Numbered from the stretch's first letter, positions 32,406-43,731 are shown. The stretch: DNA of 64,000 bases from Palaemon carinicauda (GCF_036898095.1 NC_090738.1:56368648-56432647); one strand, 5' to 3'. Made by a program: numbers and translations. The notes: generated by a model not told the origin, from the letters alone.

Positions 32406-33987
32406 AGTGCTTCCGTTGGGAGGAAGACTCCACCACTTTCAGGATCGCTGGACCTTCGATCCTTGGGCGCACAGCATCATCAAGAAGGGACTAGGTTGGA
32501 GCTGGACACAATCACCTCCAACCTTCCACCAATTCTTCCAGCCATCAACCCCCCTCCTAGAAGAATATGTCCTTGAACTCTTGAACAAGAAGGTGATCAA
32601 GAGGGTAAAGTCCACCAGGTTCCAGGGAAGACTGTTTTGTGTTCCCAAGAAGGACTCAGACAAGCTCAGAGTCATTCTCGACTTGTCCCCCCTCAACAAG
32701 TTCATTGTAAACAACAAATTCAAGATGCTGACTCTTCAACATATAAGAGCCCTACTGCCTCACAAGGCCTACACGGTCTCAATAAACCTGGCGGATGCCT
32801 ATTGGCACATCCCAATGAACCACCAAGCTTCCTCCTACCTAGTATTCAGGCTCCAAAGAAGAAACTACGCCTTCAGGGTCATGCCCTTCGGGCTCAACGT
32901 GGCTCCAAGAATCTTCACGAAACTGGCAGACACAATCGTCCACCAGCTACGCCTCCAGGGCGTCCAAGTGATGGCTTACCTCGACGATTGGCTGGTCTGG
33001 TCGACATCGTCAGAAGAATGTTCGCGAGCCTGCAGAAAGGTGACCCAATTCCTGGAACACCTGGGTTTCAAGATAAACACCAAGAAGTCTCGCCTGTCTC
33101 CAGCTCAGAAGTTTCAATGGGTGGGAATCCATTGGAATCTTCAGTCACACCGCCTTTCCATCCCTCTGAAGAAAAGAAAGGAAATAGCCGAGTCTGTCAA
33201 AAGACTTCTCAAATCCAAACGGATCTCAAGACGACAGCAGGAGCGAGTACTCGGTAGCCTACCGTTCGCCTCAGTGACAAACCCAGTGCTACGAGCACAG
33301 CTAAAGGATGCCTCAAGAGTCTGGAGACGAAACGTATCCATCGCTCGAAGAGATCTCAAAAGACCCCTACCGAACAGGCTTCGTTCACTTCTCAAGCCGT
33401 GGTCTGAAACAAGGACCTTGAAAAGATCCATCCCTTTTCAACCACCGCCTCCGTCGATCAACATCCACACGGATGCCTCCCTGGAGGGATGGGGGGGTCA
33501 CTCCCACCAACGACAAGTTCAAGGAACATGGTCTCCCCTATCGAGGACAAGCCCCATAGAGTCAGAATTGTCCCTAGATGCAAGATCATTCTCCTTCATC
33601 TCTCGTCAAGTCCCAGAACTACAGATCGATCTCTTCGCGACGAGCGACAACAACCAACTTCCTCGATATGTGGCCCCGTACGAGGACCCCAAGGCGGAAG
33701 CAGTAGACGCCATGTCCCTGGACTGGAACAAGTGGTCCAAGATTTACCTGTTCCCTCCACCCAACCTTCTGCTGAAAGTCCTCTCCAAACTGAGAACCTT
33801 CAAGGGAACAGCAGCCCTAGTGGCTCCCAAGTGGCCCAGGAGCAACTGGTTTCCCCTAGTCCTGGAGCTACAGCCCAAGCTGATCCCTCTGCCGGGCCCA
33901 GTTCTCTCCCAACAGGTGCAGAAGTCGACAGTCTTCGATTCATCAAAGAAAGTCCAAGACCTTCATCTCATGATTTTCTCTCCCTAG
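32374..33987 (+). CDS. DIRS RT/RNase H/Dam-like polyprotein, copy 2 (open but defective)
   Basis: A 537-codon open frame, +1 relative to gag and overlapping its last 31 bp. RT: fingers VKSTRFQGRLFCVPKK, motif A SINLADAYWHIP with Asn138 where all other copies have the catalytic Asp, motif B MPFGLNVAPRIF, motif C YLDDW (Asp204/Asp205). RNase H keeps NIHTDASLEGWGGH but then jumps from QGTWSPL to SRTSPIES: an in-frame loss of about 258 bp that removes the catalytic Glu and later Asp motifs. The C-terminal Dam-like domain is complete. The protein could be translated but not active as RT or RNase H. Confidence 0.8.
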   Translation: MASPRETRSNEVLPLGGRLHHFQDRWTFDPWAHSIIKKGLGWSWTQSPPTFHQFFQPSTPLLEEYVLELLNKKVIKRVKSTRFQGRLFCVPKKDSDKLRVILDLSPLNKFIVNNKFKMLTLQHIRALLPHKAYTVSINLADAYWHIPMNHQASSYLVFRLQRRNYAFRVMPFGLNVAPRIFTKLADTIVHQLRLQGVQVMAYLDDWLVWSTSSEECSRACRKVTQFLEHLGFKINTKKSRLSPAQKFQWVGIHWNLQSHRLSIPLKKRKEIAESVKRLLKSKRISRRQQERVLGSLPFASVTNPVLRAQLKDASRVWRRNVSIARRDLKRPLPNRLRSLLKPWSETRTLKRSIPFQPPPPSINIHTDASLEGWGGHSHQRQVQGTWSPLSRTSPIESELSLDARSFSFISRQVPELQIDLFATSDNNQLPRYVAPYEDPKAEAVDAMSLDWNKWSKIYLFPPPNLLLKVLSKLRTFKGTAALVAPKWPRSNWFPLVLELQPKLIPLPGPVLSQQVQKSTVFDSSKKVQDLHLMIFSP

Positions 33988-34949
33988 CCGTGAAGAAAAG
34001 GTTCGAAATCTCGAAGAAAAGTTTAGACTTACTAGAGGAATACAAAACAAAGTCTACCAGAAGGCAATATGAATCATCCTGGAAGAAGTGGGTGTCCTTT
34101 GTCAAGGCAAAAATTCCTGCGGAAATCTCCATAGATTTTTGTATGTCCTTCTTTATTCACCCTCATGGACAAGGCTTGGCAGCCAACACGATTTCCACTT
34201 GTAAATCGGTCTTGACTAGACCACTACTGTACGCCTTCCAAATAGATTTGTCCAACGAAATCTTCAACAAACTCCCGAAGGCATGTGCTAGACTCCGTCC
34301 TGCACCTCCACCGAGACCCATCACCTGGTCCCTGGATAAGGTGCTTCATTTTGCCTCTAGCTTGGACAACGAATCTTGCCCTCTGAAAGACTTGACTCAA
34401 AAAGTAATTTTCCTTTTTGCTCTCCCCTCGGGAGCCCGAGTCAGTGAAATAGTGGCATTATCAAGAGAAGAGGGCCAGATACAGTTCGCCGACACGGGGG
34501 AACTTACCCTCTTCCCTGACCCTATGTTTCTCGCCAAAAATGAACTCCACACCAAGAGATGAGGACCTTGGAGAATCTGCCCTCTGAAGGAAGATGTCTC
34601 TCTATGCCCAGTGGAGAGTCTTAAGGTCTATCTTCGAAGAACTTCAGACTTTGGCAGAGGACAACTCTTTAAAGGAGAAACATCGGGTAGTGACCTGTCA
34701 CTTAAACAACTAAGGGCTAAAATCACCTACTTTATTCGCAGAGCGGATCCTGACAGTACACCTGCAGGTCATGATCCTAGGAAAGTCACCTCTTCCCTGA
34801 ATTTTTTCCAAGGAATGGATTTCGAAAGCCTCCGATCCTTCACAGGCTGGAAATCCTCAAGAGTGTTCTTCAAACACTATGCGAAGCAGATGCACGAAAT
34901 TAAGAGATTCGTAGTGACAGCAGGTAGTGTAATGAAACCTGCTGTTTAG
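33489..34949 (+). pseudogene. DIRS YR, copy 2 (one stop)
   Basis: The frame overlaps RT/RNase H until 33987. Catalytic Arg in SGARVSEI, HDPRK, TGWKSSRVFF and the Tyr in KHYAKQM are all present. A single TGG to TGA at 34560-34562 (KRWGPW context) interrupts it. The rest is open to 34949. Confidence 0.8.
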
Positions 34950-35683
34950 TGCTACGTAGAACAGCGAGTTATTTCGGGACTTTAACTCAACGGGTGCCTG
35001 TGTTGACCCTAGTGCGATACATAGTGATTTCAAGTGACAGTTAGTGTCACAAACGGACTGTTCTTCCTCAAGGTGAAGTGACAAAGATTTTCACATGTGT
35101 GCCACATGTTCCTTGACATGGAGTGTATAGTGACTTTAAAGACTTTCCATTCCCCCGGGAACTTATGTGTATAAAGGCAAATTCTTCCCTTTCAGATTCC
35201 ACATCACCATCTTTCAATTCAAAATCTATGTCCGTTACTCAGTAATATTATCGTAAATAATTATCTTATTTTACTTTTGCAATTTCGCCTTTCCATATGA
35301 AAATAAATTGCTATTACTGTTTTGTTGCCCCTATTCTCATTATTATATTATGTATAATAAATCTCCTGTCTGAAATATGCTCACCTAGCAGTAAAATATT
35401 GTTGCTACATAAATATTTAACCTTCTGATCTGTCCACGAGACCGGCACGATCTTCGCTTCCAGGTGAGTTTATCTTCATTAGGGTACTTCGAGATATTCC
35501 TTTTGTCCAAACAGGACTTCCCTGCCAGGGGGGCAGGAAGCCATGTCATTGTTATGCCACTGGTAGTGACATATAACGGAGATGTCACGGTCTCTATGGT
35601 CACCAGACCAAAGGAATATTGTTTGAAGTAGAAGGCACTTTGAAATGGGGAAAAACCACGAGACACTAATTCTCTGGTACACT
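34950..35683 (+). other. 3' UTR of DIRS copy 2
   Basis: No gene. Conserved trailer including CACATGTTCCTTGACATG (about 35103) and the GTCACGGTCTC block near 35585. Confidence 0.6.
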
Positions 35684-35777
35684 TCCATCAGGACGTCATG
35701 GCTTGAGCCCAAAAAACGGATTTTGAGCAAAGCGAAAAATCTATTTTTGGGTGAGATGGCCATGTCGTCCTGATGGA
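35684..35777 (+). other. ICR of DIRS copy 2
   Basis: Arms TCCATCAGGACGTCATGGC and GGCCATGTCGTCCTGATGGA flank GAGCCCAAAAAACGGATTTT. The left arm carries the GTC variant also present in this copy's ITR tips, so the ICR co-varies with the ends. Confidence 0.8.
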
Positions 35778-36258
35778 CCCGCCCTACTGTTTCCAGTTCA
35801 GACAGCCAGGCCCCTCCCTTTCATATTGTATCGTGGAGGCTGGTAGATCGCTGAATTTGGAATAAAGAGGATGGACGTGACGTCAGTCAATATGGCGGAC
35901 AGCTATGGCTGCCGTTTGTTTACGTCGCGAGGTACCGTAACAGTAACGTAGGAGGATAACTTTGCAACGGCTCCTCAGTTATCTCGCCACCTTTCCCCCT
36001 CGAAGCGTAAACGCTATATGGGGTGCAGATAGCTATGTGGCATGTCAAAGCATACGTCCCCTGTTGATATACAATATCCTTAAGGGAAACCTTTAGGGTA
36101 CTCGCACCAGAAGTTAGAATTCTGTGAAACCTTTGGTTTCTCTGGGAATATCCACTGTAGACATATATACCCTCAGGAAGCTACTAAAGGAACCTTCCAT
36201 CAGGACGTCATGGCCATCTCAACTAAAAATAGATTTTTCGCTTCGCTCAAAATCCTTT
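35758..36258 (+). repeat. Right ITR of DIRS copy 2
   Basis: About 500 bp, inverted relative to 27969-28312, ending GCTTCGCTCAAAATCC followed by TTTT. Confidence 0.8.
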
Positions 36259-36692
36259 TAGCAAACAACTGGAAAAAAGCACCTGGTCATATACGCTACG
36301 TAAGAAGGAATGACGATGGCGCGCTCCGGCGGCGTCATCCAAGATGGCGGCCAACATGGCGGCCGGATGTTGACGTCGCCGAGTATCAAAACAGTAACGG
36401 AGGAGAACTTTGTAACGGCTCCTCCCATAACTTGCCACCATTTCCCCCTCGAAGCGTAAACGCTATGTGGGGTGCAGATAGCTATGTGGCGTGTCAAGCA
36501 TACATCCCCTGTTGATATATGATATCCTAAAGGGAAACCTTATGGGTACTCGCGCCAGAAGTTAGAATTCTGTGAAACCTTTAGTTTAATTCTCTGGGGA
36601 TATCTACTGTAGTAGCTACTGAAGGAACCTTTCATCAGGACGACATGGCTTGAGCCCAAAAAATAGATTTTTTGCTTCGCTTCAAAATCCGT
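36259..36692 (+). mobile_element. DIRS right-ITR fragment H (subfamily III)
   Basis: An ITR running inner to outer, with a hybrid tip: CTTGAGCCCAAAAAATAGAT then TTCAAAATCCG. It shares ACAGTAGATAT and CTTATGGGTACTCG variants with fragment G (40373-41031). It holds a segment with repeated GGCGGCC motifs (36335-36365). An older end fragment next to copy 2. Confidence 0.7.
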
Positions 36693-37060
36693 TAAGTCTA
36701 GTCACAAACGCATCTAAACTCTCGTGGTCTTTCTGATATGCCTGTGCTGTAAATTGATACCTTTCAAAAAATTTATTGACCTGAGGGCAAAATATGTGGT
36801 TAGAGCTTTAATCGCAGCTTCACTATTGTCATCGGTAGGTTGTAGAGTCTTAAACACTTCCTAAACCTCTCAACTGGCTGTGTGCAGTAATAATGCCGTC
36901 TTCCGTGCAAATTCATGCTACCTAAAGCTTGAAAGTAAATCTTAAATTCTTCACACCACTGTTGCCATCCTGTTGCAACAGAATTGGGTTCAGCAACAAT
37001 GCTAAACTTCTCTGGATGCTCGATGTCCAGAGGCACTTTTACTTCTTACCTGAATTAGGT
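36693..37060 (-). pseudogene. Gag remnant, gypsy-like LTR retrotransposon
   Basis: A minus-strand frame (36800-37036) reads MPLDIEHPEKFSIVAEPN, then a W-x2-W-containing segment (GWQQWCEEFKIYFQALG). This resembles the start of Gag proteins of arthropod Ty3/gypsy elements (PEKF...W..W...F..Y...G). The frame is broken downstream. Family assignment is by pattern only. Confidence 0.35.
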
Positions 37061-37274
37061 TAGGCAAATGAAATCTACAAAATTAACTAGTTACTCAGTA
37101 ACAAAGTTAATTCTAACCTAATTTCTATGTTAATTGCACCTCTTGTGCATTTATGCAACCAACTGAAGGTAGTTTATACTTTTTGTTTAATACAAAGTAT
37201 CACTGTCTTTATGTGAAATTTTACCACCTAATGCCTACTGGTAACAAATTTCAATCCTACCTTACTTGGTTCTA

Positions 37275-37538
<264 letters not shown>

Positions 37539-37752
37539 GCCAAAAAATTGGATATGGTATTGGTTACCAAAATGAAATGGCCCCTTCATACATACCTGGA
37601 ATAATATCCATTCATTAGTGTTGTTCTACATCTCATCCGATGTCTCCAAAATATTGGATCTGGTATTGGTTACCAAAACGGAATGGCCCCTTCATACATG
37701 CCTGAAATAATATCCCTACATTAGTGTGGTTCAACATCTCGTCCGATGTCGC
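37539..37752. repeat. Tandem duplication of about 107 bp
   Basis: Units 37539-37644 and 37646-37752 share GGTATTGGTTACCAAAA, TGGCCCCTTCATACAT and ATCCGATGTC (second unit CGTCCGATGTC) with about 90% identity. It may be the edge of an LTR. Nothing else is recognisable up to 38184. Confidence 0.7.
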
Positions 37753-38184
37753 CGATTCTTCTTGTTGGGGTTTAATGATACATTGGTATTCTTAAAATGC
37801 TTACATTGCTGCTTAGCTCTCTGACGTGTCTAAACAACTTGTGACTCTTGAGTGAGAATATGTAAACAAAACTCGTACACATGCAAACAAAAAACAAAAG
37901 TGAGCATCGCTCTCAAAAAGTCGAATCTTACTGCAATACAAAAGTAAGAAGAATCACATCCTAACTTTAGGACAATTAATTAATGATCAAATCCTTCGTA
38001 ACATACACTACTACACTTATAAACTATGTTGAAACACGTCATATCAATGCAATACTGTGCAACATTACTCTTAATACCTGTAATGCATATAGTATTACAG
38101 TAAAAAAATACATAACAATGCCCTTCTTAGAATCTCCAATGCTGTACAGAAATCCCTTGATTGTGGTCAGAAAGTTTCTATGAT

Positions 38185-38760
38185 TGGCTTTGATATTTAG
38201 TGCTGCCTTTCACCGTGTTGATCATGAGGTGGGTCTTTTCTTAGCATCATTACTGAATTTTTAGAATACAGATTGCATAGAGTTGTTGTTGATGGGCACC
38301 ATAATATATATAGGAATTTGATATCTAGTAGTGTTCTTGACACGCCACATAGCAATCTGCACCCCGCATAGCGTTTACGCTTCGAGGGGGAAAAGTGGCA
38401 AAATAAAAGAGGAGCTGTTATAAGGTTCACTTCATCCATTACTGTTTGAGTACTCAGATGGCACCATAATCGCTGCCATCTTTATTCAGGGTAGTGTTCT
38501 TGGACCATCACTTTTCAGACTATATGACATATAGTTTGGTCTAGAAAACAAGGTCAATGCATAAGTAGATGATGCTCCTCTCTTTGCATCAATTCCATCT
38601 CCTGAATGTAGATCTGGAGTTGATGTATCGCTTAATGTAGATCTAGCAAAAATTAGTGGATGGTGCAAATTACAGGGCATGAAGTTGAGCCCTAAGTAAC
38701 AAAACTCACAGTATGATTGTAAGTAGGTTGAGGACAGTAGCTCCTCAACACCCGGATCTC
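38185..38760 (+). pseudogene. LINE reverse-transcriptase remnant (Jockey/CR1-like)
   Basis: A degenerate frame with AAFHRVDHE (motif A region, usual DFSKAFDRVDH), VVVDG, the split SVLGPSLFRLYD (usual GVPQGSVLGPLLF, motif B) and VDDAPLFA (usual YADDTLL, motif C), then LNVDLAKISGWC. Several in-frame stops. A DIRS ITR fragment is inserted in motif B at about 38340-38490. The strand is opposite to the ORF1 remnant at 39070-40105. Confidence 0.65.
38340..38490 (+). mobile_element. DIRS ITR fragment inserted in the LINE RT
   Basis: CTTGACACGCCACATAGCAA through CTTCGAGGGGGAAAAGTGGC is the DIRS ITR core (compare 28160-28230). It is flanked by GTAGTGTTCTTG on both sides (38329-38340 region and 38491-38502 region), restoring the LINE motif when one copy is removed. 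Neither ITR tip is present. Confidence 0.65.
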
Positions 38761-39069
38761 TTTACTTTATTTACTTTACTTTAAGAGCTATTTTCTGGTC
38801 CTATACAGCAGGGGAACCCTTCTCTCTACAGGACCCCACAGTCATTCTATCATGTTTGTTTGGAAGCATTCAACATTTCCCACCGCGTATTGTTTTTTTT
38901 TTTTTTTTTTTTGTTAAACGGTCTCTGTTGAAGCACTCACACTAGTATTTGTTCTCGGAGGTTTGTAAACTGTTACAAACAGATTGTATATTTACATAGC
39001 CACTGTTTATGACATACTTAGTAACCATGATCAGTATTTTCTGCTAGTCTCTGCAATTTCTTGAATTCA

Positions 39070-40105
39070 CTATGTGGTTGATTTGATTTGTTTAACTTTG
39101 TGCTGTACATAGGCTGCCACTACACTTAACTGTTGTGAATTACATTCGTTGGTCGAATGCTTTTTTTCTGAACATTTCCCATAAACTTTATCATCAGTCT
39201 TCAACTTGCAATCTTTTTCAAAATATCCATATCTCTGACAGTGGTAGCAGGTAATCACGTGATACCTATCACGTATGTTATAAGTACCCCATTATAACAT
39301 AACTTTGTCACCATTATCAGGAAGTCTTCTGAACTTCAGGGTCACATTTAAACAAGAAATGAGCAATCCCACCTGCGGCGGTTTTCTTGAATACCAAACT
39401 TATCTTAACTTCTATGTTTTGGATATAGTCCAAACAACGATAATTCTTAATTAAAGCATTTACTACTTCATCTTCATCTTTGTATACAGTGCAAATCATT
39501 ATCTTGGGTTTTAGTTTTCTAATTTTTCTCGTCTCAGTGTCAGCAACTATGTTTGCATCTTGTTGGCTGCTTCCTCTATAATCTTTTCGTCAGCAAAGTT
39601 TACAACAAAATTTCCATTTGAAGTTGACCTCGTATTAAGAATCGGAATGTCTTTAAGTGCATGTTCGACCTCATTTTTTCTGTCAATGATTTTAGTTGTT
39701 GCATCGTTTTATTTAATTACCAGTAGGTTCTTATTCAACTTTGTAAGTGTATGTCATTTTCTCTGGTTTTGGGCCCATCAGTGTTTGAAGAGATTCCAGT
39801 TTCATCGCTAGATTATCAGTTTTCTTGGTGAGATCAGTGGTCTGGGTGGAATTTGCTACGGTGCGCTAAGCTTCGCAATTTGGTTTTCAAATTCAGTAAT
39901 TTTCTCATCCTGTTCACTCAAAGCAACGTCTTTCATTTTCGGTAGCCTACCTCCTCCAATTTTGATATATTTCCCTTGGCTATACTGACTTCATCTACGC
40001 AGTGTAGACATATCCAATTCAAGTTTATTACGTCTTAGTCACTGATGTTTATAACTATGACGGCACACTTCTTGTGGTAGAGCCTTTTACATTCACATCC
40101 TATCC
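39070..40105 (-). pseudogene. LINE ORF1-like protein remnant
   Basis: Minus-strand pieces in order: a Cys/His-rich start resembling a PHD-like finger (YHKKCA ... WICLHC, near 39990-40080), a lysine-rich segment, NFADEKIIEEA (near 39590), a conserved block KPKIMICTVYKDEDE (39480-39520), and two degenerate CCHC knuckles at 39150-39255 (CYHCQRYGYFEKDC, with Tyr for His, and KCSEKKHSTNEC). This order matches ORF1 proteins of arthropod non-LTR elements. Frames are interrupted by stops. No ORF2 is attached. Confidence 0.5.
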
Positions 40106-40107
40106 AT

Positions 40108-40153
40108 TTTTTTTTTATTTATTTATTTATTTTATTTATTTTTTTTTTTTTTG
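40108..40153. repeat. T-rich low-complexity tract
   Basis: Runs of T and TTTA. The following 40154-40372 has no recognisable feature. Confidence 0.8.
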
Positions 40154-40372
40154 CGTCTCCCCCACATTGGGGACAGCCTTCCATGATGTAGTATTACGTC
40201 TCACTTTCGTCTCTCCATGAGATTAACTAAATTTTCTAAAGATTTCACAAACGAGAAATATAGGCTACTATAAGCTAGAACACAGCTCATTGCGAGTATT
40301 TAACAGAGGTCCGCGGAACAAGTCTTCACTCGGCAACTGTCTTGGGTGAAAAATCTCAGCACTGATAATGTA

Positions 40373-41031
40373 TTTTTTGGGCTCAAGCCATGTCGTCCTG
40401 ATGGAAGGTTCCTTCAGTAGCTTCCTACGGGTATTTATGACTACAGTAGATATTCCCAGAGAATTAAACTAAAGGTTTCACAGAATTCTAACTTCTGGCG
40501 CGAGTACCCATAAGGTTTCCCTTTAGGATATTGTATAATAACAGGGGACGTATGCTTGACACGCCACATAGCTATCTGCACCCCACATAGCGTTTATGCT
40601 TCGAGGGGGAATAGTGGCAAGTTACTGTATAGGAGGAGCCGTTACAAAGTTCTCCTCCTCCGTTAATGTTTTGGTACTCGGCGACGTCAACATCCGGTCG
40701 ACATGTTGTCCGCCATCTTGGATAGCGCCGCCGTAGCGCGCCATTGTCATTCCTTTATACATAGCGTTTATGACAAGGTGCTTTTCCCAGTTTTTCGCTA
40801 AGCGATCCAGTATGTCTTAATCTTCAGCCTCGCCTTCTTCTGGAAATTTGAGTACCATATTCTTGTATTGTATAAATAAGCTCTAGCCGTAAAGTAACGC
40901 TTTTTTCTCTTAAAATACCGTGTTTTGTGGCAGAGCTGTGCCTTGACCGGAGGCGTCATGTCGGACGCTGTTGTTCGCCTCGCATGCTTTATTTAGTTAG
41001 CCAGAACAACCTTACCCGGTCTTATAACTAA
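40373..41031 (+). mobile_element. DIRS left end, fragment G (subfamily III)
   Basis: Left tip TTTTTTGGGCTCAAGCC at 40373, ITR to about 40740, then outer leader with TATAAATA (40871-40878) and a GCATGCTTTATTTAGTTAGC block. It ends at TATAACTAA where copy 3 begins, so copy 3 inserted in this older leader. The ITR carries a 5-bp insertion relative to fragment H, giving TACTGTA at 40623-40629. Confidence 0.8.
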
Positions 41032-41380
41032 TTTTTTGGGCTCAAGCCATGTCGCCCTGATGGAAGGTTCCTTCAGTAGCTTCCTAAGGGTATATTTAAC
41101 TACAGTGGATATTCCCAGAGAATTAAACTAAAGGTTATCACAGAATTCTAACTTCTGGTGCGAGTACCCTAAAGGTTTCCCTCTAGGATATCATATATCA
41201 ACAGGGGACGCATGTATTAACATGCTACATAGCTATCTGCACCCCATATAGAGTTAATACTCCGATATGGAAAGGTGGCTGAGTAACCGAGGAGCCGTTC
41301 CAAAGTTACTCTCATCCGTGGCTACTTTTGGTACTCGAGACGTAAACAAACGGGCGCCATTGTTAAATGACGTCCGTCTT
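41032..41380 (+). repeat. Left ITR of DIRS copy 3
   Basis: TTTTTTGGGCTCAAGCCATG tip, subfamily I variants (TATTTAACTACAG; GGTTATCACAG), near-identical in inverse to 56490-56835. Confidence 0.8.
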
Positions 41381-43725
41381 ATTCTTTCGTTGAAGTTCCT
41401 ACCTGCAGCTGGCTTTTTCCCAAGTGACTTTTTTATCTGTGTACATCTTCGCCATGTCTCAGCCCTCAGCCTCGCCTTCTTGTGGAAAGTTGAGTACCAG
41501 GTCCTAGTATTGTTTAAATAACCTCTGGTCGTAAAGTAACTTCTACTTTTCTTAAAATATTGTGTTTTGTGGCAGAGCTGTGCCAAGACCGGACGCGCCA
41601 TTTTATGGCGCCGCTGTTCATGTCGCATGCTTTATTTAGTTAGCCAGAACAGCCTTCTCCGGTCCTTTAACTAATTAATATCATTAGTTATTTAGCCTTC
41701 ATAGCTAGGAAGTAATTATATTATGCGTTAGCGCTTTTTAGGCAACCGATGTTAGCCGACCCCATACTAGATCGCTGGCCTAGCCTCTAGACTTGATAGC
41801 CTAGTGCTCATATTGCTGCATGATATGATAAGTGTTCCTATTTAAGTTATGAAGATTTAGGCATTTAAGCATACTAGTTACTGTGCTGTACATGTGCTTT
41901 CGCCTTCGAGGGACCATACAAGAGACCGTGTTGGTCTGTGCACCACACTCCCCTAACCTAACACTGGGACCCTTGTATGCTTCCTAAATTCCCCCTTACC
42001 TATGGGTAATTCCCTCTGGGTAGCCTTGCCTCTCCCTTATTTAATATTTGGGAGAATCTTACTTTCACCCAGAGTATATATCGCTCCTATCAGCCCACCC
42101 TAAGGGAATGAACCCCCCTTAGGGTCGTGTCTGAGACCTTAGGAAGGGCTCTGCTCTTCCCCAGTTGGCACTTGGTTGGGACACCCCTTCCTCCCTGCAA
42201 CCTAGAGATGTGTCTTTCCAGCCCTCCCTAACCTAGGAGAATGGTTCTCCTGGTTTAGGTTAGGCTCTGGGGGAGATTCTGCTGCATTATAGTTTAGGAC
42301 AGTACACCAGTGCTGTACCTGATCAGGGCTAACCTATCCTGGGTTGGGGAGTGTCCTCCCCTGCCTTGGTGGCCTACCTCATACAGAGTCTCTCCCCACT
42401 AGAAAGACCCCTAACACCCCCCCCCCATCCCTTTCGTGTAGGCCTGCCTACACACCCCTGTCCGCTGTCCTACAACTCCTCCCTTGGGCGGAGTGGTAGG
42501 GTTAGCTTTGCTCCTCTGCTGAGCTGGCCGCTCTGGTACACTTCCCCTTCATACTGAGCTATGGGGGTTGTTGCCGGACAGCTGCCGGTGGAGGATTCCC
42601 CCTCTTTGAGTGCTCTCTGTCCCTCCCGGCCGCCTGCCGGCCCCCTGCCGCCGGATGATAGGCGTATCCACACCTATCATGAGCGCACTCCCTCCGGAGG
42701 GAAGCCGGTGGGGTATAGGATATAACCCTTCCTTTCCCTCTTTACCTTTCCCTCTCTCTATTATGGTGCCGGTCCCTTGCCGCTTCTACTGCCGGCGATA
42801 GCCGCCGCCACCTCAGGTGACCTCTATTCATAAGATATACCTCCCTTCTAAGGTGACAGCCTACCGGCTGCCGCCCTCCGCCAGCATACCGCCGACGTCC
42901 TGGGTATCTACCCCATACTTTTCCCCCAGGATTACCTGGCGGCAAACTGCTGACTGCCGGAGGCTGCCGCCCCCTTATCTGCCGACATTGATTGCCGATA
43001 TTCTAGGTATCCGCCCTATTCATCTTATGAATTGAACTAAGGCTCACCATACCGTCAGCCCGCCGGCTGCCGGAGCCCGCCGCCCTGCCAGCGGTCGCCC
43101 CCTTGGTGTCTTCCATCTCGATCGCTCAGTGTGCTCTCCTAGATGATTTCACCTTGCAGGACCGGTCTCCTGCTTACCGCCGGCCTGCCGGCACCACCCT
43201 ATGAGACGCTGGAACCACGCCGGCAGTCAATCCGATGCAGCCGGATAGCCTGGCCACCTCCCTGTTGGTATTGATATACCCTCTGATATAGTGGCTATGC
43301 TGTACGGTTGCATGGTACAACTTTTCCAGCATACTCTGTGCATCTCAGTGCAGTCTCTTGCCGGAACCTACCTATTACCAAGGGGATTTATCCTATTTTC
43401 CCCCTCTCCCTCACTAGGTTCTGAGTGGTCTCAGATCCTTTTCTACTCTGTGGACAATTCCTTTAGAAGGAGGCCTAACTTGGCTCATCCATACGGATTT
43501 CTCCCTCCTTTGGAACCCTCGGGTCCTAAGGAATTGCCTACAGATAAGGTTACGGTAACCGGCTGGACGGGATTCACAAGTATGTGTCTACCTACTTCCT
43601 TTCCTGCTCATCTATCCTGAGCATATAATTAATATGCTATATTACAGATTAAGTTATTCTTAAGTCTAGAGTAATGTAATTCATACTTATGCCTTCCATG
43701 TACTCATGATCTCTTTCTTTTACAG
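41381..43725 (+). other. Leader of DIRS copy 3, with putative intron 43580-43725
   Basis: No supported gene. A short frame starting MSQPSASPSCGK begins near 41453 and recurs in other copies. 42570-43225 is the GCCGGC-rich block. The intron has donor CACAA/GTATGTG at 43580 and acceptor TTTCTTTTACAG at 43725. Open frames of 60-109 codons here are not conserved. Confidence 0.65.
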
Positions 43726-43731
43726 GAGGAG

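Larger units (their letters stand above)
27969..36258 (+). mobile_element. DIRS copy 2 (structurally complete, plus strand)
   Basis: An 8.3-kb subfamily II element with left tip TTTTTTGGGCTGAAGCC and right tip CGCTCAAAATCC. Both ITRs share the private variant GTCTACAGTGGATATT. Order: left ITR, TATA-like motif, leader, intron, gag, RT/RH/MT, YR, 3' UTR, ICR, right ITR. Lesions: gag has one stop and one frameshift; RT lacks its first catalytic Asp; RNase H has an 86-codon in-frame deletion; YR has one stop. It is the best reference for the structure of the family in this window. Confidence 0.85.
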
